DNA of 12,627 bases from Ruminococcaceae bacterium UBA7217 (GCA_002490425.1 DKTZ01000054.1:1-12627), one strand, 5' to 3'. Positions 5,092-12,580 are shown, counted from the first letter of the stretch. Numbers and translations: made by a program. Notes: generated by a model from the sequence alone, not told the origin.

Positions 5092-5764
5092 AAAAATTCA
5101 AATTAAACCGTTTTTAATAGAAATGATGAAATCCTATTTTTCGTCGTATGAGTTAATGCGTACAAAGGGAATGTTTTATATATTTAAGAGAGAAATCGGT
5201 AATGGACTTTATGCTTATATAGAATTTCAAAGAGAAGGTTTACCTTATAATCAATTATCCATTACAGAGTGTGGTGTTGGTTATAATCATAATTGGTTAA
5301 ATGGACAGCCATGTGATTTTATTGGGCATATAAGCGATATTTCTTATTTAATGAAACCAAACGGATTTCCTAAACCGGATGGTTGGGTGCAATATGGGGA
5401 AACCCAAGAAGAAATTGATGAGTGTATGCTTGAATTAAAAAAACAGATAGAAACTTATGTATTTCCGTATTTTGAAAAAATTGAAGCAAGCTTACTTTAT
5501 TCTCATATTATGAGAGATGATGAGATTATGCAAGTAACGGTCGAAATATTGAACGGGGAGTTGCCGAAAGAAAATCCGGAGGATATAGAGGAAATTATAA
5601 GATTGATGGATGAGGGTGCAAAAAAAGACGCAAAAGAATGTATTTATGATTATAAAAATTATTCTAAATGGCACAATTTAATCAATCAAAATCTAAAAAA
5701 TCCCGTTGAATTTAATCCCTATATTTTGACTTATTTAAAAGATTATTGTCAGCATTATTTTTAA
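5072..5764 (+). CDS. Unknown 230-residue protein
   Basis: I do not recognise this protein. It overlaps the kinase by 20 bp in another frame and has only a weak ribosome site (TTGGAAC), which suggests coupling to the kinase. It is visibly more AT-rich than its neighbours. There is no signal peptide or membrane segment. The N-terminal half looks like a mixed alpha/beta domain (FYIFKREIGNGLYAYIEFQREG at about 35-56, with W75 and W105), resembling small stand-alone domains such as DUF4304. The C-terminal part is acidic and helical (ENPEDIEEIIRLMDEGAKKD). It may be a recent insertion rather than part of the transport function. Confidence 0.72.
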   Translation: MKNKYTKKIQIKPFLIEMMKSYFSSYELMRTKGMFYIFKREIGNGLYAYIEFQREGLPYNQLSITECGVGYNHNWLNGQPCDFIGHISDISYLMKPNGFPKPDGWVQYGETQEEIDECMLELKKQIETYVFPYFEKIEASLLYSHIMRDDEIMQVTVEILNGELPKENPEDIEEIIRLMDEGAKKDAKECIYDYKNYSKWHNLINQNLKNPVEFNPYILTYLKDYCQHYF

Positions 5765-5813
5765 GATAGTATGAATTAAAATGCAGTTTACTAACACAGG
5801 AGGACTTTTAAAT

Positions 5814-6698
5814 ATGGAAAAATCAAAAGTATATTTTTCAAAAGAAATTACGCCTGAAAAGGTTATTGAACTTTATAAAAATCTCGGCGTAACCTTAAGC
5901 GGAAATGTTGCAATTAAGCTTCATTCGGGCGAAAAGGGCAATCAGAATTTTTTAAAGCCTCTTTTTTGGAAACCGATTATTGATACGGTAAAAGGCACGG
6001 TTGTTGAATGTAACACGGCTTATGACGGCGCAAGAAATTCAACCGAAAAGCATAAAAAACTCATTTCCGAGCACGAATGGGATAAATATTTCACCGTTGA
6101 CCTTTTAGACGCCGAGGGCCCCGATTTGGAGCTGGACATCCCGAACGGCAAGGTGTTAAAGTCAAATTCGGTGGGCAAAAATATTGTAAATTACGACTCA
6201 ATGCTCGTTTTGTCACACTTTAAAGGTCATCCCGCAGGCGGATACGGCGGAGCGCTTAAACAGCTCTCTATTGGCTGTGCTTCGAGCAGGGGCAAGTCGC
6301 TTATTCACTCCGCAGGCTTTACAGATGACCAGTCTATTGTATGGGAGCATATGGCAGAACAGGACTTGTTCCTTGAATCTATGGCAGATGCGGCGCAGTC
6401 CGTTGTAAATTTCTTTGACGGAAAAATTGCATATATCAACGTAATGAAAAATCTTTCAGTTGACTGTGACTGCTGCGCTGTCGCTGAAGACCCGTGTATG
6501 AAGGATATAGGCATTCTCTCGTCCCTTGACCCTGTTGCTATTGACAAAGCATGCATAGATTTAATTTATAAAGCAACGGACGATTCAGGTCAAAAGCATT
6601 TCCTTGAGCACCTTGAATCACTCCACGGTGTGCATACCGTTGAAGCCGCCGAAGAGCTTGGTTTCGGCACAACCGATTATGAATTGATTGAAATATAA
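5814..6698 (+). CDS. DUF362 domain protein
   Basis: The protein has 294 residues from the ATG at 5814, which has AGGAGG at 5798-5803; a longer reading from 5781 lacks a ribosome site. It covers the DUF362 domain: VAIKLHSGEKGNQNFLKP near the start, NYDSMLVLSHFKGHPAGGYGGALK in the middle, and the Cys cluster VDCDCCAVAEDPCMKDIG before SLDPVAID near the C-terminus. DUF362 proteins often carry an added ferredoxin domain. Here the CxxCxxCxxxC ferredoxin motif is absent, so only the cluster CDCC...C could hold metal. The function of the family is not established. It follows the unknown gene by 49 nt with no visible promoter, so it is probably the fourth gene of the operon. Confidence 0.85.
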   Translation: MEKSKVYFSKEITPEKVIELYKNLGVTLSGNVAIKLHSGEKGNQNFLKPLFWKPIIDTVKGTVVECNTAYDGARNSTEKHKKLISEHEWDKYFTVDLLDAEGPDLELDIPNGKVLKSNSVGKNIVNYDSMLVLSHFKGHPAGGYGGALKQLSIGCASSRGKSLIHSAGFTDDQSIVWEHMAEQDLFLESMADAAQSVVNFFDGKIAYINVMKNLSVDCDCCAVAEDPCMKDIGILSSLDPVAIDKACIDLIYKATDDSGQKHFLEHLESLHGVHTVEAAEELGFGTTDYELIEI

Positions 6699-6703
6699 AC
6701 AGC

Positions 6704-6767
6704 GTGAGGAAAAAATTTGATGATATGTGTTAAGCAGATTTTGCTTTAGACAAAAATTTTCGCTCAC
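6704..6767. repeat. Imperfect inverted repeat before the zeta operon
   Basis: GTGAG (6704-6708) and CTCAC (6763-6767), extended by A/T-rich partial pairing, enclose a smaller hairpin AAGCA...TGCTT. The right arm touches the -35 box of the next promoter. It may be a weak terminator for the DUF362 operon or an operator for the downstream pair. The evidence is weak. Confidence 0.3.
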
Positions 6768-6796
6768 TTGAATAAATTATTTGAATATGATACAAT
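6768..6796 (+). promoter_or_regulatory. Promoter of the zeta-like pair
   Basis: TTGAAT (6768-6773), a 17-bp spacer and TACAAT (6791-6796), each close to the vegetative consensus. The predicted leader before the ATG at 6839 is about 36 nt. Confidence 0.82.
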
Positions 6797-6838
6797 ATAT
6801 TTATCATATATTACTTTAATTGAAACGGGGGATTGTGT

Positions 6839-7072
6839 ATGAGTAAAACAATTAAAATTGTTGGAAATCGTACTGTTACAGTTATTTCATCAGATAGCTC
6901 AAGTGAGTGTATTTCGGAAAATGATAAAGAGATGGACGCAAGGGCTGTCGCTGCTGTAAAATTCGCTATCAAACGTGCAAGGATTTGCAAAAAGCCTATT
7001 GCCAAATATGACGCAGAAATGAAAAAAGCCTATATTATAACTGAGAACGGAAAAAAGACCTATGTTGGATAA
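6839..7072 (+). CDS. Small partner of the zeta-like toxin, candidate antitoxin
   Basis: The protein has 77 residues from the ATG at 6839, 6 nt after the end of a CGGGGGA ribosome site; upstream in-frame TTG is not preferred. The N-terminus forms predicted beta strands (KTIKIVGNRTVTVIS), followed by an acidic stretch (SECISENDKEMD). A basic helix then leads into KPIAKYDAEMKKAYIITENGKKTYV. This C-terminal pattern (PxAKYD, then aYI...G) recurs in small proteins encoded just upstream of short zeta kinases in Firmicutes. The 11-bp overlap with the kinase gene and the shared promoter make an antitoxin role likely, but it does not resemble the classical epsilon or PezA proteins that I know. Confidence 0.75.
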   Translation: MSKTIKIVGNRTVTVISSDSSSECISENDKEMDARAVAAVKFAIKRARICKKPIAKYDAEMKKAYIITENGKKTYVG

Positions 7073-7613
7073 AAAACCGATGCTGCTTGTTTTTGCAGGT
7101 CCTAACGGTTCCGGCAAAAGTACGATTACACAATTTTTTGATATTGTCGGAACATATACAAACGCAGATGATATGGTGTCTGCAACAGGTATGAGCAATG
7201 AAGAGGCTGCCGTTCTTGCCGACGAAATGCGATACAGTTCAATTGAAAAGAAAGAAGACCTTACATTTGAAACTGTGCTGTCATCCCACTATAAGCTTGA
7301 TATTCTTGAAAAAGCAAAGTCTGAAGGATATTTCATCAAGTGCATTTTTGTTTTAACAGTAGATGCTTCCGTTAACATTGCACGCGTTGCAGCGAGAGTT
7401 GCTATCGGTGGGCACAATGTTGATGAAGAAAAAATAAGAAGCCGTTACACTTTTTCTCTCCAAAATATAAAAAAGCTTATAGAAATCTGTGACATTCTTC
7501 ATGTCTACGATAATACTGAAGAACCGATACGAATAATCAGAAAACATAAAAACGACATATCAATTTTTCCAAATGATCTTTGGACTGAAGAAAAAATACT
7601 GGAGTTACTTTAA
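7062..7613 (+). CDS. Zeta-toxin-like kinase
   Basis: The 183-residue P-loop protein is of the zeta toxin / UDP-N-acetylglucosamine kinase type. Known zeta toxins phosphorylate UDP-sugar precursors of the cell wall and so stop growth. Walker A GPNGSGKST is at 13-21 and NADD at 34-37 supplies the likely catalytic aspartate. FETVLS (69-74) is the family's substrate-side glutamate motif. ARVAIGGHNVDEEKI with RSRY (about 111-129) gives the conserved GGH and arginines, and YDN (149-151) closes the core. It is shorter than epsilon-zeta or PezT (about 250-290) and matches the compact chromosomal subgroup. It starts 11 bp inside the partner gene and ends before a clear terminator, so the pair forms a closed two-gene unit. 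Toxicity is inferred. Confidence 0.85.
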   Translation: MLDKKPMLLVFAGPNGSGKSTITQFFDIVGTYTNADDMVSATGMSNEEAAVLADEMRYSSIEKKEDLTFETVLSSHYKLDILEKAKSEGYFIKCIFVLTVDASVNIARVAARVAIGGHNVDEEKIRSRYTFSLQNIKKLIEICDILHVYDNTEEPIRIIRKHKNDISIFPNDLWTEEKILELL

Positions 7614-7641
7614 AGCTACAAAGGTTCTGTAAATATTTTAT

Positions 7642-7670
7642 TCCCCGAGATTTTTTCTTGGGGACTTTTT
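7642..7670 (+). terminator. Terminator of the zeta-like pair
   Basis: A 9-bp stem TCCCCGAGA (7642-7650) / TCTTGGGGA (7656-7664) with one G-T pair and a 5-nt T loop is followed by CTTTTT. It lies 28 nt after the kinase stop. Confidence 0.85.
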
Positions 7671-7683
7671 ATACCGCAACAAA

Positions 7684-7712
7684 TTTACAATTGATTATTT
7701 GCGAAATATATA
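7684..7712 (+). promoter_or_regulatory. Candidate promoter of the AraC/GyrI gene
   Basis: TTTACA (7684-7689), a 17-bp spacer and TATATA (7707-7712). The leader would be about 70 nt and AT-rich. No convincing operator is seen. Confidence 0.6.
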
Positions 7713-7789
7713 ACCGATAAAAACAGTTTTTAAATATCAAGAAAAAATACTTTCTGTTTACTAAAATAGTGTTGAAAGGAGGTTGAAGG

Positions 7790-8656
7790 ATGAATCAGGT
7801 TGACTGCTTACAAAGAGGTATTGATTACATTGAAGGCAACTTAATCGGAGAAATCAGCAATGAAAATATACAGTCGGTTGCCTGTATGAATATTGCTCAG
7901 TTTCAGAAAACGTTTCTGAGCATTACGGGCTATACAGTCGGTGAATACATCAGAAACCGCAGATTGACACTGGCTGCATTTGAGCTGATTAACAGCAAAA
8001 GCTCTGTACTTGATATTGCTCTTAAATACGGTTATGACAGCAGCGAAGGCTTTTCAAGAGCTTTTAAAGAATTTCACAATGTCAATCCGAATGAAATTAA
8101 AAAGTGCAAAACAAGTTTTAATCTTTTCAATAAAATAACACTTGAAATTAAAGTAAACGGAGGAAGAAAAATGAAATTTGAAATAGTTACATTAGACAGT
8201 CAGGACTTTACAGGTTATAAAACTATTGCTACCGGCAATATGAACAAAGATATTGACAGCCGTTGGGATAACGATGACGATGCATGGGAAACATCAAGAA
8301 AAGAGCAGAACAATATAATGACAGATGATCATATTTGGTATGAGATTTACAGAAAGGTCAATGATTGTCAGTACATTCACTATATTTGTTCAAAGTGCGG
8401 CAGTATTCCTAACGGCTGTGAGAAAGTACATTTTGACGGCGGACTGTTTGCAAAGGTAACAACTGAAAATTGTAAGCACCCTACGGAGCAGTTGAAAGAT
8501 TTATATTATCAGACGCTTATTGACAATAATTGGCTGTCAGACAGCGGATACAAATTGGATGATGAAAGAAATCAATTGTATATCACAAACTGGACTATGA
8601 TTGACAAAGAGGAAAGATATATTGAAATCTATCTTCCGATTTCTAAAAAAGAATAG
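7790..8656 (+). CDS. AraC-type regulator with GyrI-like ligand domain
   Basis: The 288-residue transcription regulator acts in the cytoplasm. Residues 5-105 form the two-helix-turn-helix AraC DNA-binding domain placed at the N-terminus, as in the Rob/SoxS-with-effector layout (QFQKTFLSITGYTVGEYIRNRRL, then VLDIALKYGYDSSEGFSRAFKEF, then NPNE). Residues 128-288 resemble the GyrI/effector-binding fold that senses small hydrophobic or cationic compounds in regulators such as BmrR and Rob. Cysteines at 193, 200, 203, 210 and 228 (CSKCG) may bind metal, which is unusual for the fold. Its ribosome site AAAGGAGG is strong. No efflux gene lies next to it, so the target genes are unknown. Codon 128 is a possible second start (see the internal site). 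Confidence 0.85.
   Translation: MNQVDCLQRGIDYIEGNLIGEISNENIQSVACMNIAQFQKTFLSITGYTVGEYIRNRRLTLAAFELINSKSSVLDIALKYGYDSSEGFSRAFKEFHNVNPNEIKKCKTSFNLFNKITLEIKVNGGRKMKFEIVTLDSQDFTGYKTIATGNMNKDIDSRWDNDDDAWETSRKEQNNIMTDDHIWYEIYRKVNDCQYIHYICSKCGSIPNGCEKVHFDGGLFAKVTTENCKHPTEQLKDLYYQTLIDNNWLSDSGYKLDDERNQLYITNWTMIDKEERYIEIYLPISKKE
8159..8173 (+). promoter_or_regulatory. Internal ribosome site in the AraC/GyrI gene
   Basis: GGAGG at 8159-8163, 7 nt before the in-frame ATG at 8171 (codon 128), sits exactly at the boundary between the DNA-binding and ligand domains. It could yield a separate 161-residue GyrI-like protein. Confidence 0.5.
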
Positions 8657-8751
8657 GTTTATAAAAAAGAATACAGCTGATGCTCTTTTGTATTGTAGTG
8701 ATAAAAAGCATCTTATATATAATAAAAAATTGCGGGACTTGCAAAAAAATG

Positions 8752-8788
8752 CCGCCTTTGTCATACATTTGACAGAGGTGGTTTTTTT
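8752..8788 (+). terminator. Terminator-like hairpin overlapping the sigK start
   Basis: A 12-bp stem (8752-8763 with 8770-8781, two G-T pairs) with a 6-nt loop is followed by seven T. It would end the AraC/GyrI transcript. The right arm contains GAGGTGG, the likely ribosome site of sigK, and the T run contains the first two bases of its proposed TTG start. The loop region reads CATACATT (8762-8769), which resembles the -10 box of sigma-E promoters. Confidence 0.75.
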
Positions 8789-9479
8789 GTTTATACATTT
8801 ATTACAGACGATTTCGCAGAATTTACTTTATTTTATGCTCCATTTAACTTCGGGAAACTCATTCCCTAAGCCTTTGTCCGCCAAAGAGGAAAAAGAGGCG
8901 CTAAGAGCATTTCACGAGGAAGGGGACAGAAATGCAAGAGAAAAGCTGATAAATCACAATATGCGGCTTGTGGCTCACATTGTTAAGAAGTACTATGCGA
9001 ATTATTCAGATCAGGACGACATAATTTCAATTGGCACCATTGGCCTTATAAAGGGTATTGACAGCTTTGACTACACCAAAAGCACACGCCTTGCAACGTA
9101 TGCCTCACGCTGTATTGAAAATGAAATTCTTATGCATTTCAGGGCAAAGAAAAAGACGGAAAAAGATATTTCAATGAATGAGCCTATTGATATGGATTCT
9201 GAGGGAAATCCGCTTACGTTTACCGACATAATTTACAGCGAAAGCACGGTTTTTGACGAGGTCGATTTAAAAATGCGCTCCGAAAAGCTATATCAGTATC
9301 TTAAAAAGCTCTCCGACCCCCGCGAACGGCAAATACTTGTAATGCGTTACGGACTTTATGACACAACTCCTCTTCCACAGCGTGAGGTTGCTGAAAAACT
9401 CGGAATATCACGTTCTTACGTTTCAAGAATTGAAAAGAAAGCTCTTTCGGAGCTTAGAAAAATGTTTGACGGCGGCTGA
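8787..9479 (+). CDS. sigK: Sporulation sigma factor, pro-sigma-K type
   Basis: The 230-residue protein is the late mother-cell sigma factor of sporulation. After a hydrophobic N-terminal segment of about 20 residues (FIHLLQTISQNLLYFMLHL), which fits the cleavable pro-sequence, comes SFPKPLS. Region 2 follows (NMRLVAHIVKKYY, then SIGTIGLIKGID, then RLATYASRCIENEILMHFRA). Region 4 ends with the helix-turn-helix REVAEKLGISRSYVSRIEKKAL. The gene is whole: no skin-type element interrupts it. I chose the TTG at 8787 because GAGGTGG lies 5 nt upstream and the pro-sequence length then fits; an ATG at 8835 would remove most of it. The frame stays open back to 8601, overlapping the regulator, which I reject as the start. 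Confidence 0.88.
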   Translation: MFIHLLQTISQNLLYFMLHLTSGNSFPKPLSAKEEKEALRAFHEEGDRNAREKLINHNMRLVAHIVKKYYANYSDQDDIISIGTIGLIKGIDSFDYTKSTRLATYASRCIENEILMHFRAKKKTEKDISMNEPIDMDSEGNPLTFTDIIYSESTVFDEVDLKMRSEKLYQYLKKLSDPRERQILVMRYGLYDTTPLPQREVAEKLGISRSYVSRIEKKALSELRKMFDGG

Positions 9480-9495
9480 AAAGAATGATTTTGTA

Positions 9496-9524
9496 TTGCA
9501 ATAGCACCTAAAATTTGATAAAAT
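9496..9524 (+). promoter_or_regulatory. Promoter of the glycosidase gene
   Basis: TTGCAA (9496-9501), a 17-bp spacer and TAAAAT (9519-9524), close to the vegetative consensus. The leader is about 22 nt. I see no terminator between sigK and this promoter. Confidence 0.82.
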
Positions 9525-9552
9525 AATTGAAATATGATTTTCGAGGTGCAAA

Positions 9553-12258
9553 ATGAAATCTGTCAGCAAAAAGATGTTTGATTTAATGGGCGTTTGGGGC
9601 CCGTATTCTAAAAAATACAGCGGTATTTCAAGAATTACCGAACATAAAACCGAAAAGGGAGTAAGATTTGACTGCGTTGTAAGCCCTGCAATTGAAAATG
9701 CAGACTCCCGTGTTCCCAATGTTACCGTTCCCGTTGGCGTTCACCCCTGGGAGGCGGCATCGGATTACAGCTTTTATTCATACCGCTATGACCTTGAATG
9801 GAAAGACCGTGTCTATGCCGATGTTTCATTTACAAAGCTCGGAGAGGAAAGCGTTCTTATCCGCACAAAGTTTTTCAATAATACCGAGATGAAGCAGATT
9901 TGCCTTTTGAATCTGTTTTCGGCAATTGAATATCCGAGCGTTTTTGTGACAAGACCCGTTTTGCCCTCAAAATGCGTTTATATTGACGCACTTGATTATA
10001 CATCTTATGATTATTCGACCTCTCGTCCGTGGGACAGACAGACTCACGACGCTATGAAAAAGGGAGAATTCTTTGACGACCGATTCTGCGGACACAGGGG
10101 ACTTGGCGACAGAGATCATAACCGTTATATTTTGCAGAAATTTATGACTTTCGGTGCTGAAAAGGGTGATACGGTTTCATACACCGCCGACATTAAAGAA
10201 ACTTTTTCAAATCCGGTACTTTTCGTAAGATACAGAACAACCGACGGTAAAAATGCGGAATTTACCCTTAACGGAAAAGATATTGTTTTCCCCGAAAGCG
10301 ACAGTATGAACATTGTTGAATTCCCGATAAGCATTGCACAGGGGGACAATACTTTTAATCTTGTTTCAAAAGGCACAGGCGGAATTGAGCTTGATTTTTT
10401 GGCTTTGTGCGAAAACGGCGAAAATATTGGAATTAGCGAAGAAAAGCATAAAGTTGTTCCTGAAATTAAAATCTCTGAAACAGAAAACGGGAAAAAAGTA
10501 TCATATAAATATGACGGAACAGACGGCGAATTTAACCTTCGTACCTTTAATGCTTCTACACGGTTCAGAGATTTCCCTACGGGCTGCCTTGAGGACAGTC
10601 CTACGGCACGTATATCTCAGCCGGATGAGAGTTTTCAAAATATGCTTGAAACCTTTTCCGGCTCATTTTCCGAAAAACATTCGGACGAGGGTTTTTACCA
10701 CAATGCTGTTGTTCATACAATTTACATCGACCCGAACACGGCTCATACGGAATATGCCGTGCTGTCCTTCGGCGAAACCGAGTATTTGACAACCGACGAA
10801 TATGAGAAAATTTATGAAAATGCAGTTGCATCTCTTGAAAAGCATAATCTTAATAAAACGGGCAAAAAATACGAATTTTCAAATCAGCTTCTGCGTTCGG
10901 CGGTTCTTCAGAATACGGTTTATCCGCTTTACCGCCACGGCGAATATATAATTCACCACACACCCGGCAAGCGTTGGGACTCATTTTACACGTGGGATTC
11001 CGGATTTATAGGGCTTGGTATGCTTGAATATGCTCCCAAAATGGCTGACTATATTCTTGACACATATTTAAGCTCTGAGGACAATCCCGATTATGCGTTT
11101 TTGCTTCACGGCAGTCCCGTGCCTACGCATATTTATCAGTATTTTGAAATGCTTTGCAGAAATAACGATAAAGAAAATTTGCTGAAATATTACCCGAGAG
11201 TTAAGCTGTTTTACGATTTTCTTGCAGGTAAAATAAACGGCTCTGTTACTGATAAATTTAAAACAGGACTTACAACAACATTTGACTATTTTTATAATTG
11301 CAGCGGTATGGACGATTTGCCGCCCCAAAAGCAAATGTATAAAGACGGAATCCAAATGAGAACCGCTCCCGTAATATCTACCTCGCAGGTGATAAGATGC
11401 GCAAAGCTCCTTTATATTGTTGCGGATATATTGGGGTTGGAGGACGATAAAAAGACATATTCCGAAGATATTGCATTGCGTACAGACGCTCTTCAAAAAT
11501 ATTCGTGGGATGAAGAATCAGGCTATTTTTCGTATGTAATTCACGACAGCGAGGGCAACTTTGAGCGTCAGTATAAAACAGATAACGGTGAGAATCTTGA
11601 CAAAACAATGGACGGCATTTATCCCATAATCGCAGGAGCAGTTACAAAAGAACAACGGGACAAAATTCTCTCTCACCTTAAAAGCGGCAGTGAAATGTTC
11701 ACACCTGTCGGCATCAGCGCAGTTGACCGTTCCGCTTCATATTACGTTACAAACGGTTATTGGAACGGCAATGTGTGGATGGCACACCAGTGGTTTGTTT
11801 GGAAAACAATGCTCGATTTGGGCGAAACCGATTTTGCATATAAAATCGCAAAAACCGCAATTGATATTTGGAAAAAAGAGGTCGTATATTCATATTACAC
11901 CTTTGAAATGATAAATATTGAAACGGAGCGAGGCGGTTGGTTCCATAACTTCGGCGGACTTTCAACGCCCGTAAGCATTTGGACTAACGCTTATTACAAG
12001 GCGGGGACTCTTTCGGCAGGTCTTGACGCATTTGTAAATTTTGCCGATTTTAGCGAGGATAAAACTGCCCTTAAATGTAAAATTACTCATTACGGCGGCA
12101 GTGAAAAATTTTCAGTTTTAGCCGTAATGAGCTGTGAGAAAAACGATTATATTGTTTTTGTAAACGGAAAAGAAACACCGTTTGTATTGCGTGACGAAAG
12201 TGCAATCGAAATTACACTTGACGGACAGGCAAAAGAATACGAGATAGTTGTCAGATAA
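9553..12258 (+). CDS. Cytoplasmic (alpha/alpha)6-barrel glycoside hydrolase, GH63/MGH1-like
   Basis: This 901-residue enzyme has no signal peptide. The N-terminal third is beta-rich and includes a carbohydrate-module-like insert at about 204-285 (VLFVRYRTTDGKNAEFTLNG, then a DNTFNL stretch). The catalytic barrel begins near 430. RWDSFYTWDSGFIGLG at 474-489 fits the Trp-Asp motif of GH63 and mannosylglycerate-hydrolase-like enzymes, with D482 as candidate acid. GYWNGNVWMAHQW and FEMINIETERGGWFHNFGGLSTPV near the end give the second catalytic region, with E785 as a candidate. A short beta domain closes the chain. The substrate is unknown: an intracellular alpha-linked oligosaccharide is plausible. 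It has its own promoter, GAGGTG before the ATG, and ends 4 bp from the convergent gene. Confidence 0.82.
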   Translation: MKSVSKKMFDLMGVWGPYSKKYSGISRITEHKTEKGVRFDCVVSPAIENADSRVPNVTVPVGVHPWEAASDYSFYSYRYDLEWKDRVYADVSFTKLGEESVLIRTKFFNNTEMKQICLLNLFSAIEYPSVFVTRPVLPSKCVYIDALDYTSYDYSTSRPWDRQTHDAMKKGEFFDDRFCGHRGLGDRDHNRYILQKFMTFGAEKGDTVSYTADIKETFSNPVLFVRYRTTDGKNAEFTLNGKDIVFPESDSMNIVEFPISIAQGDNTFNLVSKGTGGIELDFLALCENGENIGISEEKHKVVPEIKISETENGKKVSYKYDGTDGEFNLRTFNASTRFRDFPTGCLEDSPTARISQPDESFQNMLETFSGSFSEKHSDEGFYHNAVVHTIYIDPNTAHTEYAVLSFGETEYLTTDEYEKIYENAVASLEKHNLNKTGKKYEFSNQLLRSAVLQNTVYPLYRHGEYIIHHTPGKRWDSFYTWDSGFIGLGMLEYAPKMADYILDTYLSSEDNPDYAFLLHGSPVPTHIYQYFEMLCRNNDKENLLKYYPRVKLFYDFLAGKINGSVTDKFKTGLTTTFDYFYNCSGMDDLPPQKQMYKDGIQMRTAPVISTSQVIRCAKLLYIVADILGLEDDKKTYSEDIALRTDALQKYSWDEESGYFSYVIHDSEGNFERQYKTDNGENLDKTMDGIYPIIAGAVTKEQRDKILSHLKSGSEMFTPVGISAVDRSASYYVTNGYWNGNVWMAHQWFVWKTMLDLGETDFAYKIAKTAIDIWKKEVVYSYYTFEMINIETERGGWFHNFGGLSTPVSIWTNAYYKAGTLSAGLDAFVNFADFSEDKTALKCKITHYGGSEKFSVLAVMSCEKNDYIVFVNGKETPFVLRDESAIEITLDGQAKEYEIVVR

Positions 12259-12262
12259 TGTC

Positions 12263-12559
12263 TTAACCCGTAAAATCTTCAATGAGCTTTTGCAGTTCTT
12301 CAGGAGTTTCAACGGTAATCCCAAGCTCCAAAAGCTCTCTGTCGCACTGCGGCAGATTTGCAACAGAAGTGTCAAACACCTTGACGGGCAATTCACTGTC
12401 ATCGGAAAATACGGCGATTTGCCCTTCGTATTCACGCACGGTATATTTGTCTGATACGGTTAAATTTTCGTTTTGGGGTGCAGTGCTTTTGGTCGGCAGA
12501 TAAATGCACAGTAAAACAACGGCAAAAAGTCCAAGACAGAGAAATATTATCTTTTTCAT
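12263..12559 (-). CDS. Membrane-anchored BofC C-terminal-domain protein
   Basis: The protein has 98 residues. Residues 1-22 (MKK, then IFLCLGLFAVVLLCIYL) form an uncleaved signal anchor, which places the rest outside the membrane. The remainder, KYTVREYEGQIAVF, then VFDTSVANLP, then DRELLELGITVETPEELQKLIEDF, fits the C-terminal domain of BofC (PF08955-like). In Bacillus, BofC restrains the SpoIVB protease that triggers pro-sigma-K processing. The N-terminal BofC domain is missing, as in many clostridial members, so the protein may have another role. GAGGTGAC precedes the ATG. Its stop is 4 bp from the stop of the convergent glycosidase gene, leaving no space for a separate terminator. Confidence 0.78.
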   Translation of the reverse strand: MKKIIFLCLGLFAVVLLCIYLPTKSTAPQNENLTVSDKYTVREYEGQIAVFSDDSELPVKVFDTSVANLPQCDRELLELGITVETPEELQKLIEDFTG

Positions 12560-12580
12560 AATGTCACCTCAAATTTATTA

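Noticed and set aside
6700..6767. Strong terminator after the DUF362 gene
   Set aside because: Pairing is broken by mismatches, the loop is long and no clean T run follows; listed only as an imperfect inverted repeat.
8601..8786. Extended N-terminus of SigK from 8601
   Set aside because: It would overlap the regulator gene by 56 nt, has no ribosome site and adds about 62 residues not expected in SigK.
8787..9479. skin-type element or split sigK
   Set aside because: Regions 2 to 4 are continuous in one frame, so no interruption exists.
10334..11608. Several 76-151 codon frames on either strand within the glycosidase gene
   Set aside because: They are shadows of the long coding frame, without ribosome sites or recognisable domains.
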